Notes under the pieces: model-generated
Told to the model about the DNA's origin: nothing
The model's database searches: none
What the model saw: only the letters and a program-made list of their open reading frames with translations
Source: Cardiocondyla obscurior
Taxonomy: Eukaryota; Arthropoda; Insecta; Hymenoptera; Formicidae
Reading direction: 5' to 3'
Length of the DNA: 64,000 nucleotides
NCBI RefSeq assembly: GCF_019399895.1
Contig: NC_091880.1
Location: 4,030,001 to 4,094,000, forward strand
Translations under genes and position numbers: made by a program
Shown: piece after piece, positions 36,970-49,740 of the stretch
Numbering within the stretch: the first letter of the stretch is position 1
Layout: every line of letters begins with the position of its first letter

Positions 36970-39836
36970 GCCCGACGCGGGAGTAATAGCGTACGCCTCG
37001 ATTAAATCCGACTCGCCTCAGCGACGGCAACATCCTCATGACAATTTCGCTCGTTCCCCGTCTATTTTCTCTGTTTCTCTCCAGTCTCTCATCGCGACAC
37101 GCTCCCGCTGCCGCATCAACGTGCCGGAAGTAGGGATACAGTCGAAACGCAGATTTATGGATAAAACGTCGTTAAAATAATCCGTGATTCGCACGCACAA
37201 TGCTCTATCCGCGCAAATATTACATACGAATAAACCAGGAAGTAAAGTAACTTATTAAATATATTTTTTTTAACGTTTTTTTTTTTTTTAACGATTAAGA
37301 CCGTTAGATTTATCTCTGAAATATTACTTAAAAATTTTTACATTAATAGCTGAATATATTTATATCATTTAAATAAAATTAATTCGAAAACGATTCTTCT
37401 GACTAATTATTATCGATATGAAGACACTAATAAACTGCATCAAACTCCTATTTTTTGACATTTGAATTGTCAGACTCTCCATACAGTCACGATGACTGCG
37501 TTCAAAGATATAATCCGTTACTTCTTGCCGGACTGTTTTGTCCAAGACGATTACGCCGGACAAACGTGGCGCTGCGGAAGACAAAAGGTGTTTCGCGTTC
37601 AATAAACGGCCGAAGACACGCGTGGATTCTCGCCGGTCGGCCGGTCATCGTGGTCGGGTCTGCGTGTCTACGCATACGCGCGAAGAGTGCGGAAAGGTGC
37701 TCACGTCACGCCGGGGACCCCGGGGACAATTCTCCTCGATCCTTCTTGCACGGACAGCCGCGTATAAAGCACCTGTTGGCCGGCCGAATCGCACGCGTTC
37801 CTCGCCGCGGACGACCGAGTGTGTTACGCGCGTCCCACCGGTCCCTTTTTGCCACCGGGAACAGAAATAGTTTCTCGGCTGACCGAACATCAGCCAGAGG
37901 GTACTTAGCACCTCATCGTCTGACGGACACGCCGTGTCGGGACCCTGCTATGCGAAATTCTTCGCCGTCTTCCAGACCTCTCAGCCTAGAGGTGCCCTTC
38001 TCCCGAGGCACCTTGAACCCGGTTTGTCGGTAGGGAAGGAGAGGCGAGTTGACGAATGCGCACGATCTGCCCGTCGACACGTCGATCGCGATATGACGTA
38101 TGTTCTGACACTTCGTGATGCATTTCGGATAAACACGATGGGAAACTACGTAAAACCGAGAGAGAGCACACCGCGGTAGATTGCTATTTTAAAACGCTCC
38201 GGCTTTACAGACGTAGGAATAAACGTAATAATATATTTATGAAAGCGTAGCATTGATAGAGCGCGACTGTGTGCGTGGATAACGCGCAACATAAATAAGT
38301 ATCGCCTCTCGCGCAAGGTCGGCGTATAATAGGAAAAAGGTTCACCAGTACGCGCGAATAAAAAAATAATTTTCACCCCCAGCGCTTTAGCATAAGCAGC
38401 GAGAATCCGTCGTAAAGATATCGTGAAGATTCCTATGGTTACGGTACAGCGCGATAGATATGTAATATATGCACGTTCGAGAGACGTGAAATAACGCCAA
38501 ATTACACGGTGGGTGTCTGTCGTGTATCTCGGGCATGCCCGGCGTCCCGGGACGCAGACCATTAACGTGTTCATAATCGTCCCAGCGGCGGTTACCGCTT
38601 GTACGTTACACGAGGTAATTGATACCAGATTTCGAGGAAACGGCTTGCCAACGAGCAGCGCGCGAGCACCGGGGATCAAAAAGGTGAACAAGACCAGCGC
38701 ATCTTGGCACCTTTTTGGCGCCCGGACCGAACCCGAATCAACGTCCGTGTAAGATAGGAGGATGCCCGCCGGAGGATCCAGCCCTCTGGAGGTGGCTGGT
38801 AATTTATACGTTTATCTCATTCCGTCAATATTTAAAGAAGAACGCAGGACGGACCGTAAGGAGTCCCCGCGTGGCCCGCCTCTTCCCGCGGGATCTCGTT
38901 TCAAGGACGAACGATCGCGGCCAGCGGTTTCATATTTTCTCTAATATAACACCCTTTGGTGCCGCGTCGGCAAACGGGCGCCACTCGATTTTGACGAGGC
39001 AGCGCGCGCTCGCCGCCAAACAAATCTTAGAGTAGAAATTTCACGGCCGATCGCGAGATTAATTAGAAATATAGCTTACAATTGAATTTGTTTCGGAGAA
39101 ATAGCAAGCGTAAGAGAAAAGAAACAGATACCGCGTTACGTGCGAAGGGAGAAACAAGGGCATGAATTTAATCTCACCCCGATACGGGACAGAAGGGTGA
39201 CGCGTTGCGCTGTTAGCAAACTAGGCATTAGCATTACAAAGACTGCATCTGCGGCTTTGCTTACATCCGCTGGCCGGGCGCACGCACCCCGTGTGTCCGA
39301 CGCACACGCGATCGCGTACCTGCAGCCTCCTCGCCTCTCTTCTCTCGCCGAAATAAGCGCGCGTTCACGCGCATGAGGCCGGAGCGGTATGAGCGATGAC
39401 GAGCGGTACAATGCACGCGGGCGAGCCAGTTCGTAATTATCTCTAAACACAGTAATTAATGCCGCCACGGCAATTACGGGGGTGTCGCGCGCAGCGGACG
39501 TTTTCGTCCTCCCTCAAGCCCTTCATCACGACGATTACCCGCTGGATTGCGATTAGTCTCCGGACGTATTATGGCATATTTTGTAATGCCCCGTTAACAA
39601 CGCGCAAATTAATTTTGTACGAAATGATAGGCCGTCAACGGTGCAGGAAACAAAGCGTATGAAATTTAAGGGAACGATGAATACGTAGCAGAACAATGAA
39701 CGTAACGGTGCTACATGTATTTGTATAAAATAATTTTGAAAAATGCAAAATGCTATAAAATAACGCGACAGCAAAGAAAAAAGCTGAATAGATTTTTTTT
39801 TCCTTCACAGATGCGTTTCGATAGTTACACACCATA

Positions 39837-39855
39837 TTTTTTTTTTTTTTTTTTT
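39837..39855. repeat. Poly(T) tract, 19 bases
   Basis: An uninterrupted run of T, one of the longer homopolymers in the window. Confidence 0.9.
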
Positions 39856-40631
39856 ACAACTTTCCGTTTAAAATATCAGGTTTGGCAGCACGTTTTTCGC
39901 TACACACAGTGTTTTGTCCAACATGTCGTTTTCTCTTCGTTTCGACTTTCGTCAAAAGAGAATTTCTGCTTTCAGGTGTGCATCGCGTGCAGCGTCTTCG
40001 CGAACCCTCGTGCGGCTACGTTTGAATGTGGCGGAAGAGAAAGGGCCGTGAGTCAATAGTGTTTCCAGCGTGCTGCCTAAATACCGGATTTAATCGACAG
40101 CGGGCACGCGGTTCGACAGTTGGCGGTAATCACGCGGGGACCGGGCGGCACATCGCGTAACAAAAAGATCGCGACATACGCGTCGGGGGTATAAGCGGCG
40201 GGTGGGCGGCGGAAGGGAGTCAAACGCGCACGGCATCGCGTATAATTAGCGTAATAAGTAGTTTTTTGGGGCGGGGTCTGTGCGGTGGGAAAACAAAGCG
40301 ATGGCTGGGAGGCAGCTAATTTCCGATCCAGCGTCGGTGCACAAAAGGGACCGAGGAGATTCATACGCGGATGAAGTAGGGAAGTCCCCGGAGAAGCGAG
40401 GGGAGGACAGAAGTTCGGGGGATAGAGGTGAAGGTTGAAAAAAAAAGAAAAAAAAAATAAAAAAGAAAGAGAAAGCAGCTTCTAAACGTCCTCCCTCGTC
40501 CATTCATCCTCTTTCAGCAAGCTCTGGCTCGGTTTCGAATCAAAAGGCGGGAGCACCCTTTGGGCCCCGCGAGTGCGTGAGTTTTTTTTCCTCGCGCGCT
40601 CTTTTCCGCCCTCCTCTTTACCCCGAGGTCT

Positions 40632-40658
40632 CCCCCCCCTCCCTCCCTCCTCCGCCCC
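40632..40658 (-). other. Potential G-quadruplex, minus strand
   Basis: On the plus strand a C8 tract and two C3 tracts are separated by single T residues, with a C4 tract after a short gap. The minus strand therefore has four or more G3+ tracts with short loops. It is part of the CT-rich half of the 40.5 kb switch block. Confidence 0.6.
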
Positions 40659-41387
40659 TCTTTCATATGTGCCGCATACCGACAAAAGATTCAGAGTACG
40701 CGCGTGCACGTGAAGACAGAAGCGACAAGGGGATGGGAAGGGACAACCCGACGAATCCCGACAATGAGCCGGACGGTGCGCGCCGCTATTCGGGAACGGA
40801 TTAATTACAGCTTGCCTCCATAATTAGCCCCACAGGGATCGGCAGTCGCCGGGCACACCGGATTCGTTGTTATTCGTTGGTCCGGCGATTTCCGTAGAAC
40901 ACTCTTAGCCTCCCATTCTCCGAAACACATTGAGTAATTTATTCAATGGCGTAGAACATAATTTTATTTTCTATTCAACTTTAAATTTCCGGCCTCTGTT
41001 ACGAGCAGTATGTTCACAGAATCATTATATCTTTGTGCATACTTACGCGACAGAAGAAAAAAAAAAAAAAAGTTAACGTAGAAAATTTTATTAATCTTTT
41101 TATTAGCGTCCATAAATATGTTTCCGCCGTTATTAAACTCGCATTGTGAATCGTCGAAGATATCACGATATTCAAAATCGGGCGTTTATCCGTGCGATTA
41201 AAATTGAATCGTCAATTTGCAAAATGTACACTTAAAACGTATTAAACATTTTATATGGTTATTCGACTTGTAACATCTTAATATTAACATCGCGGTGCCT
41301 CGTTACCGGTTCTGGTGACCATAAGGAAGCGTTGGACTTACGCTCGACGAAAAGAATCGAAGCGTGACGATTTCAGCAGAATGGATC

Positions 41388-41405
41388 CGTCGTCGTCGTC
41401 GTCGT
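41388..41405. repeat. (CGT)6 microsatellite
   Basis: Six uninterrupted CGT units. Confidence 0.95.
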
Positions 41406-41623
41406 GCGATACACGCGAGCATGCACGATGTCCAGACGAATTTACGAGTTGCGCTAAGGACGTCGCGACATAAACCCATAACGATTCCGAAGGCGCGCGC
41501 GGGGAGAAACGGGCAGAAGGAGAGAACGGATGAAGGGGAAGAACGATATGGTGCACGCGTGGATGCAAATTGCATAGGCAAAGACGCGTTCGCCTCGCGA
41601 ACGGACATGAACGTGCGGCACAC

Positions 41624-41832
41624 GGATTATTGGTATCAAGCTCGGGAACAGACGGGAAATGTCATAATGCGAGCAAATAGAGTGCCATCAGGCGCGCGCG
41701 CGGCCGACTCGACCACAATTTCTTGTTACATTAATGCCGTCGGCGAGCGCGGAACGGACACGTGAGAGGGCACGATGACCGAGGCGGGTTTTATGCCCGG
41801 GAATTAGCTTAGCTTCGAACCATTGATTTCCA
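41624..41832 (+). other. Duplicated non-coding element, pair 41.6/42.4 kb, first copy
   Basis: About 209 bases align with 42419-42632. The left part shares GATTAT.GGTA.CAAGCT. The core shares ACTCGACC, then GTTACATTAATGCCG, then CGGCGAGCGC. The right part shares GGAATTAGC and ATCGATTT-like sequence. The gapped alignment rules out conserved reading-frame use. Regulatory function is inferred. Confidence 0.6.
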
Positions 41833-42418
41833 GCCCGTGAAATATTCTCGTCATTAAGCAACATAGCCGACGCTGGTAACCGAGATGGAAATACGAGCGT
41901 ATTATATGCGCTGTTCGATTCTTCTTCGTTCGCACCTAGCCGAGAGAGAGAATAAAAAAAAAAAGAAAAGAAAGAAAAAAGTCGCAATAAGTCTCGACCA
42001 ATAGCGAATCTAAGAGTTGATTATCCAGCCTTCAAACCAGATGGTGCCCACAGGCGAGGCAATTAAGAAATTTGTATACCGAGGAAAAAAAAAAAAATCA
42101 TGTTTTAGGTACAGCAGGTGTTGTAGCTCGATTTATCAAATTTATCAAGATTAATTATGCCGATTTTGGCACAGAGATATAAAACTTTTTTAATTATTAC
42201 AGACTTGAAATAGCATAAACTGTGAATGGGGCCGCGCTTTTATATTATACAATAATCCACGCGCGAAATAAATTATGTGGCAAGTGGTCGGAAAGTAGAA
42301 TTTGACTCCAGGGGCTGAAGCCCTGTTGTTGGCGGAGTACTTTTCGCGTTTATACGTGAAGAGCCACGCGGATTCCAACGCGCGCCGCCGTCTGCCTCGT
42401 TCCTCCACGTCAAACGTT

Positions 42419-42632
42419 GATTATCGGTAACAAGCTTGAAAATAGAGACTGTCACAATCTGGGAATGCGAGTGGAGTCTCATCAGAGCGACGTTGTAGGC
42501 GCGCCGATTGACTCGACCGCGATATCTCGTTACATTAATGCCGACGGCGAGCGCCTAGCCGTTCATGAGAGAGCACGACGCGGCCGGGCGGGCTCCATAC
42601 CTGGAATTAGCATGCCTCCGAATCATCGATTT
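42419..42632 (+). other. Duplicated non-coding element, pair 41.6/42.4 kb, second copy
   Basis: Partner of 41624-41832, in the same orientation. The exact 15-base core is at 42529-42543, 804 bases after its match at 41725-41739. The DNA between the copies (41833-42418) is unrelated and has no gene. Confidence 0.6.
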
Positions 42633-42775
42633 TCTACTTATCGGCTATCTCCGGCCAGTGCTCCCTCTGGCCCCCTCTGATCTCGCCGGGTATCCCTCAT
42701 CGCGACCTCTTACCGGTCATTATACAACTCGGTTCCGTCGAACCGTGCTCGCACAGGCTCTAATGGTTGAGCCGC

Positions 42776-42869
42776 ACTTAGGTTCTGTTCGCCGCATGTA
42801 ACTATCCGCGCTCTCTACCTATCTCCGGCGCGCCGATGACGGGGAACGTTCCGCCGGAGGAACCTAAGT
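42776..42869. repeat. Inverted repeat pair
   Basis: ACTTAGGTTC (42776-42785) and its reverse complement GAACCTAAGT (42860-42869) are separated by 74 bases. It is short enough to be chance. Confidence 0.6.
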
Positions 42870-42875
42870 CGAACT

Positions 42876-42901
42876 CCCTTCCCTCCCTCCCTCCTCCCCC
42901 C
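42876..42901 (-). other. Potential G-quadruplex, minus strand
   Basis: The plus strand has four C3 tracts separated by one or two T residues and then a C6 tract. The minus strand fits the rule of four G3+ tracts with loops of 1 to 4. Confidence 0.65.
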
Positions 42902-45590
42902 TGGGTATCGCCGCTTTCGATCGTGCGCGCATCGCGTGCCCGGGTATAACGGTAACCGACCGGTAGCGGCAAACAAGCGCGTAGGCACATACGGCAACGA
43001 GTGATATCTGTAGCGTCGGGAGAGAACGCGAAGAGAAAAAGTCAACGGCTTGTCGAAGCTATCTCTCACTCCGCGTCTGCGTTAAACTCGGGATTTCCTG
43101 CGTTTCTTATTCGTAATTATACGCCGCGGCACCGCGTTATGATCTTGCGTGACAGATCGCCACGCTGTACTTTGATACAAGGAAGCTATTTAGTCATATC
43201 GAACGTTATCGCGGAATTAAAACTGTCACGGGTACTCGATAAATTAAATACGGCGTAACGTTTTTTAATAATTTTGGAACGACTCGAATAGCACCTTCGA
43301 GATCATTGTTTGCTATCTTATTACGTGGACGAGCGACAGCTTCCGTTGGCGCGATAAATCAAAGTTCGCCGGCATTAACCGCTTCCTATAGAAAAGCGTA
43401 ATTAAGGAGATATCTTACGCGTGGTGAGAACTTTGCTAATAACCATGGATGAGGCGCCACCTCTCGAGGGGTTCCTCTCTCGTTGCGGTTCGCGTTCCTA
43501 AAGTTTGTTAACTCTCGTAAGTCCGCCGTAAGGAAGAGGAAGAGAAGGGCGAGTATATGGCGAACGAAATGAAGGGAGTTTCTCCGCACGCAGAGTGAGT
43601 TTTTGGCGATTAGATTAGACCCCGGTCTCACGATGGACCAGCTGTCCACTGGAATTCGCTCAAGAATCTGCCTAAGTGGATGGAACCGACGGCGACGTGC
43701 AAGATCGCTCAAACCATTCCGCTTCGTGCAACGAACCAACTGTACGAGTTCGCGGAACTTCTTTATTACTCAAGTTTCGACATAACGGTAATGATCGCTA
43801 TTTAGCGATGGGATAGATTAAACATTTTTAGCGACGATCTTATTGGCACATATTATCGCCTGCAAGTTAATCCATATTTTTTAATTAATTAAAAAAAAAG
43901 CGACAACGATTAAATCTCTGTATTTTCTTTATAAAATACGAAATTATATGTCAAATAACATGTACTTGATTAATAAAAAAAAATTAAAAAATTAAAAAAT
44001 TAAAAAAATAAAGAAATAAAAAAAAAAAAACTCGACAGTAATTCTGCAGAGTCCACAAGATGCGATTTTAAAAATATGATTCTATATTTTATTGGCGTTC
44101 AATTGAGATGCTCAATTCGGACGAAATCGAATCGCTGCGAGACTTTTTAACGGACCGTTCGGTAGTATGCAATCATGTAGGTAACGCACATTCCGAAATG
44201 AGATCGAAAGTTAAATTTACCCGAGGTATTTCTATCCTTCGGTGGAGTACACCGCAAGTCGTCACAATGTCGGTCGGGGGAAGGAGGAGAAAGAAAGCGA
44301 GTCCAGGAGAGGTGGAGGCATGGTAGAGAACGCCGATCGATAACAATAATAATGGAAAATGATCGCGACCGCAGTGGCACGTGATCCAATGACTATGCCC
44401 AGGAGGCGATGCCTCATTATTTCGATTTCCAAGCAACTAACCAACGACCTTAGCAGCCTCACGAAATACGAACGCCTCGTTCCCCTTCCTCCTCATCATC
44501 ATCTTCATTCTTCGTGCGAACCCAATCATCCCTCTCGGCTGCGATCTGTACGCCCTGTTGCATTCGGCCGCGAATATCGTACGCTCCGTTGCTCGGACCT
44601 CGTAATCGCGCAATCCCCAAGGGATTAGAATATGGATTGGCCCGCATTAAACTTGGACTTTACGCGCGGCGAGGTCATTTTATTGAGCGAGTAAATCTCG
44701 TTGCAATTTGCACGTATTTCATTTTTAACGCGGTAACGTAAGTGATATATAAGAGTTTCACGCATACGTACATACTTTACGTAATAACGTTACCGATACA
44801 GATTGCATTCTGATTATCACGAAGCAGTATTCAAATCGCATTAAAATATTTAATAAAATAAAAAAAAAAAAAATTACTTAAATATCGCGAGTACTGTGAC
44901 ACGTTAAATATATTTTAATGCGTTATCGCGAGGTTGTTTCTGTAAAAAGAGATTGAGGGTGTTGACCTCGTAATGTACGACGCACTTCGAAGCGCCTTGC
45001 ATATTTGTACGCGAGCTTATACAGTGAAATAACCTTGTACCGATGCTGTGCGATTGGGTGCCGGGTGAATTAGAATAGCAATTCAGATCTCTCATCATTG
45101 TTAAAGAAAAAGGGAGGAATATATAAAGCAGCCGGGAGATGAATCGGGTAGGTAGAGGGTCACGATTGCCACGTCTTGTCGGACAATTCAGAAGAAGTTG
45201 ATACGAACGTACCATATGAGAGAGAATACTCCGAACATCCCTGCAGGGCGTACAACTCTGTTCTTGCTTTCAGTACGGATAAGGTGTGAGGTTCGAGGGA
45301 ATACGAGGTAATTGTCTGAGATAATGATCGCACACGTTGCATAGATCCGCGATGCTTCACGCGCCTTCGCGCATTTGAATGCCGCCGATATTAATGCGGA
45401 ATCGCATTCACACATCGCTGATAACGAGCTGAAGAATGAAAAGATCAAACGCAGAAACGAAAAGGAGAGAATTCGAAAAACGACGGCGGGGATCGTAATC
45501 CGCGAGTGGTTTTCACGCACGAACGATGAGATCCGAAAGCGGCTTCTCGCATAAAATTACTAAATCGCTACGATAATTATAGAGCGTCAT
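42902..45590. other. Non-coding DNA, no gene recognised
   Basis: CpG-moderate sequence with an AT-rich spacer and A-rich runs at 43890-44035. A GA-rich stretch near 44275-44320 is followed by a CT-rich stretch near 44480-44520. No exon structure is seen. Confidence 0.5.
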
Positions 45591-46340
45591 TTCCCGTGCT
45601 CGATAATGTCCCGCGGGACAACGTTCGGGTTAATCGTTTCTCCACGGAGGAGCCCGCGGGTCATGGGTTAAACGGGCCGTTCTGCGACAGGACCTTCGGG
45701 ATGTGGTTCCCCCGGCTGGATTGTGCGCCCGTACCGCGGGCCCATGGGTTCCCGTGATAAAGTGCTCATAATGTTTTTAACGAGTGAGCCGCGCGCGGGC
45801 GCGCTCGCGCGTAATCTTATAATTCGGCCATGGGCTCCGGCCCCGTGGTATTTCGAGAGTGGATATAATGATTCGATGATTATGCGGCCATATCTCACCC
45901 ACGGCTCCGTCCCGGAGATACAGCCGGTGAGGAGATCGCCGCGCCGTTCGTACGGATGGAAACAATGTCGGCGGACCCTCCCACGCCGCGTACACGGACT
46001 GTACCACGGCGAGCCAGAGTAATTCCCCCAATTATAAAATTATTATCCTGCGGTTGGCACCCCCGGGCAACACGCGGGACCAGGCCAGACCTCCGCTCTC
46101 CTCTCGGCCTCATTCGCCATGTTCTCCATGCTCACCGCTCCTCTCTCCTTATTCTCCCTTTCCGCCGCTCGTTCCCGCCTGCCCGTCTTCCTATCTGTCC
46201 GGTTCTCGTCGATCCTCGTTGATTGTCCGACAAGACGAAGACGTGCGCACTCGCTTCGTGATGCGCTAGAACGCACGATTCGGAACAGCTCGCCGGAAGC
46301 GTTTCTCTCAATCTCGTGTTTTCTCAAAAAAGAATAAACT
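45591..46340. other. GC-rich block with short internal repeats
   Basis: CCGCGGG followed by a CATGGGTT word occurs at 45654-45669 and again at 45734-45750. A CGGCCAT word followed by GGCTCC occurs near 45827 and again near 45881. Palindromic CCGCGG and CCCATGGG words are dense. The 3' part (about 46085-46230) is CT-rich. No gene is recognised. A CpG-rich regulatory element is possible. Confidence 0.4.
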
Positions 46341-49300
46341 AACGTACCAAGTATCTCTCGATGCCGCGTAAGATTAATAATTTTAATCTTTCGTAATTTT
46401 TACAGCATAATTATATATTACACTTGAGAAACTGCCGAATAGATTTCGAATAAATTTAAGTAAATTTGAATAAATTTGAAATCTGAACAGCTATACAGAT
46501 TATAAAAAGAAAATAAAAAAAAAATTATTTTTACATTTATATTATTAATTTTTTTTTTTTCCTTTAATAATATTCCGTACTTCCCGAGTATTTGGAAAGT
46601 GATCTTTTGCGGGTGCTACTTCCGTTGGACAGATCAGGATAGCGTTGTTAAAGAGCCATTTGCGGAAAAATTTATAACTGTCGTTAGAGAGAAGATCGAG
46701 CGTGGAGGAGTGAAAAATAAATAAATATAGCGAGAGCACAACCCTTGTGTACGGTCGGACCTTTCTTAAGTCGAGCTCGTTCATAATCTCACCAGCGGCT
46801 GCCGCTGACTTTAACCGAGCAGCGCCTCCGTTTGTGTTCTATCGTGTGTAACAGCGTGTGGATACGTGCGTGAAATTTCGACAGAAAAGCGGGATACTGG
46901 AAGCCGTGCGGTTTCTATTAAAGGGTGACGACTGCAGATGATATAAGTACTGTGAAGCCTCCACGAAATACTATCGGGCGATGTTGACACCATAAAATGG
47001 AATATACATTCTGTAGAACGTCGTTTCAATCTCAACAGTTTGAATCAAAGTACGCTTGGCTAACAAGATTAAAAAAAAATCGGCTTACGCTAATCTCGTT
47101 CAGCTATCTCGGTGATTTTTATCGAATTATTTAGATCAAAAAAAAGTAATTTTGCTGGGAAGTTAGAGAGCGTTGAAAAACTAACCATCAATTTTTCAAA
47201 GTGGCACAAGTGTGCCGAGTGCGCGTTTATTCCGCATATTAATAAAGAGTCATCAAAGATGATGTAAGTATAGCAATCGCGAGACGCGAGGAATCGATAA
47301 GATCGATAAAAGAACCACGATGAGGGAACACGAGTATCCGAATACCGAATCGAGAAGATTTTGGTGCCCGCAGCGGGATCCCGGAAATTAGCGATCTGTG
47401 CTCGTCGAGAGGGACCACGGTCCGTCACGTTCGTGAACCATTAGTCTCCTCTTGCCCGGACCTCTCTAGCGCGGATGGCGGAGAGACAGAGAGAGGAGCG
47501 CACCGGGGGAGGACCGGTGAAAAAGTCAAGAGGGAGGACGATCTCCGTGGGTGGGGTGGTCCCACCAGCAAGTTAAAAGGACAAGAATGTTTGACAGCCA
47601 TTTTTCAGTAATCACGCTGAGTTAGTTATCGATCGCAAGGATCTCTCTCCGTCTCTCTCTCTCTTTCTCATCTCGGGCCACCATCCCTGACACCCCCCTT
47701 CCTCGTAGCGGTCCAATCTCAAGCGGTCATTCTTCGTTTTCTATTTCTCATCGCGCGCTCCCGATGAAGAGAGAAGTTATCTCTCATCTTCTCCTTCTCG
47801 CACGCATCTCCTCTCACCTCCGATATCGAAGATCTCGCGACGAGGTCTCTCTACCTCCTTCTTATTTCTTCTTTCTTTCTCAAACCTCTCACTTCACTTC
47901 TGGCATCCGTGGTCACCACGTCTGACAAACCTAATCCGAGCCTATCCTCTAATGCCGACGCATTGTGCGTCTAGTTAGCAGCGGGAATCACCCGGCGCGT
48001 CATCGTGATTCATTTTTTACCTCAACGAAAAGTTCCTTGATTGATCGGAAATTAGGGAGCTTAAGTGCCATCCTGAGTCCGCGACATGTTTCACAGAGGA
48101 GTGTAATCGATCACTAAAGAATGAGGTATCACTCTCGGCCCTTTGACTACATTGGCAAATGTACACGATGTCGTTGACCAATTGTACTCTCTTTTAACGA
48201 CAGATATCAATATGATAACTAAAATGATGTTTGCAAGATGTTCGATATTCGCGAGAGTGTAGCGAGCACAACTGCTTTCAAGCGCAGAAGACTTATAGCT
48301 AATCATATGTGATATATGGCATTCAAAGATGCAACGTTATTTTCGTATTACTATCAAATGCACATTAAATATATCTATTGTATAAATTACATAACGCAAC
48401 GCAATTAAATAATTAATTTTTTTTTTTTTTTTAATTTAAAACAAATATTAAGCTTATGATTTTCTTCTTTTTAACTCTACGTGAATCTTCAATTAAAAGA
48501 GAATACATTTAACGGTAGGGAGGAATTTCCGTGAGCGTATAAAACGTTTCTTCCACGCGTGCGCGTTGCTTTATTTTCAGATTCCTACGCAGGAATTTAA
48601 AAATAAACCAAATACGGTGCGCGAATTTTAACGGGAGTGCTAATCGGCGAGACGGATTTCCGACCCCCCTGGAGAAAAGTAAAACGAAACGATTAGACGA
48701 TCGCGCCTGTGTGAGTCGCACCGTATAAATTTCTCTCCGTTTGCAATTTTCGGTTTTAGCGAGCGCTTCGATCCTGTCGGCCGATTGAAGAGCGAAACTC
48801 GGCACTCGTCGCGGATGATGGCCGCTTTTGCCGCTCGATTACCCATAAATCTGCGCTAAAGGTTTGAGGCCGGCGACTTAAATGACGGACTCGTCTTCCT
48901 TCCTTTCCTTCCTGCGGCTGATGCTCAACAACGGTATCGCCTTGAGCGACCGCGGGTGGAACGCAAAGTGGCCCGGCGGATCGCGCATTTTTGCGCTCCT
49001 CGCCTGTACGTAATTACTGAAATTTTTTAAACGCTGGTTATTTTCGGGAAGACCGTAGTAAATCGTTTCGGATCCAGCCCACCGATTTGTGATTTATCTC
49101 CATCTCCGCGTATAACGCACGTCCACTTGATGTCTGTGCTTTTGTTGCCCGCTGCTCCGATATCCGGAACTTTTATTGCCCCGTAAGTCTCGTACGCGCA
49201 ATAGCGACGTCATGTCATACTAGGTATCATTAATGCGCAATGCACATAACGTTTATATCCGCGGTAAGTTATATGCCCTCTTTAAATTTTAAAGATGCAA

Positions 49301-49740
49301 AAGATAATGTACAAAAAATAAGTGATTAAAATAAAAGAAAAAAAAAAAAGAAAATTGTCGGTAATTATACAATAAATCTCGCTCGACATTAATATTCTCA
49401 ACGAAAGATAGTTAAACTGAAAGTATATGTAAAACTGATAATTCTACGACGCGGTGTCTTCTAAGTCGTTTATTATACCTTTTCTTCCCCTCCCTCCCCG
49501 TTTGCTTTATCCACATATTTAAATTCCTGATCGCTCATTTTATCTATACTAAACGGACTTCTTTTTTTCGCAATTAATTTATCTCGTATTCGAGCGTATC
49601 GCAGGCCTAACCGCTCTCCAAGTAAATTTAAATAACGCAGTTTAAACAACGTTGTTAGTCGAAAGTATCGCCTCTGCTCCGCATTCGTTTCCTACACTCT
49701 CCGTTTCCCCGCATGAGCCAAGGAGAGTCGATCACACGCA
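46341..49740. other. Non-coding DNA, no gene recognised
   Basis: AT-rich at 46380-46560 and 48360-48500 (T16 at 48417-48432), with a conspicuously CT-rich stretch at 47640-47900. Several donor-like GTAAGT words (near 47265, 49187 and 49264) have no partner acceptor or open frame. Confidence 0.5.

Larger units (their letters stand above)
36599..41623. other. Non-coding DNA with CpG-rich patches
   Basis: CpG-rich sequence at 36600-37110, 37540-38110, 38510-39030 and 40080-40860 with AT-rich spacers between. A long inverted repeat lies at 36881-36969. A 192-codon plus-strand frame (37455-38033) has no recognised domain and is not called. At 39781-39810 a T-rich tract ending in TTCACAG then ATG looks like an acceptor, but the frame after it is low-complexity and no donor is evident. 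A purine-to-pyrimidine switch occurs near 40485. Confidence 0.5.

Noticed and set aside
37455..38033. 192-codon plus-strand open frame
   Set aside because: R/S/P-rich product of CpG-rich sequence. Overlapping frames on both strands are also open, and there is no domain.
39801..39820. T-rich tract ending in TTCACAG followed by ATG, acceptor-like
   Set aside because: The following frame contains an F run from poly(T) and no donor or domain, so it is more likely a chance acceptor in T-rich DNA.
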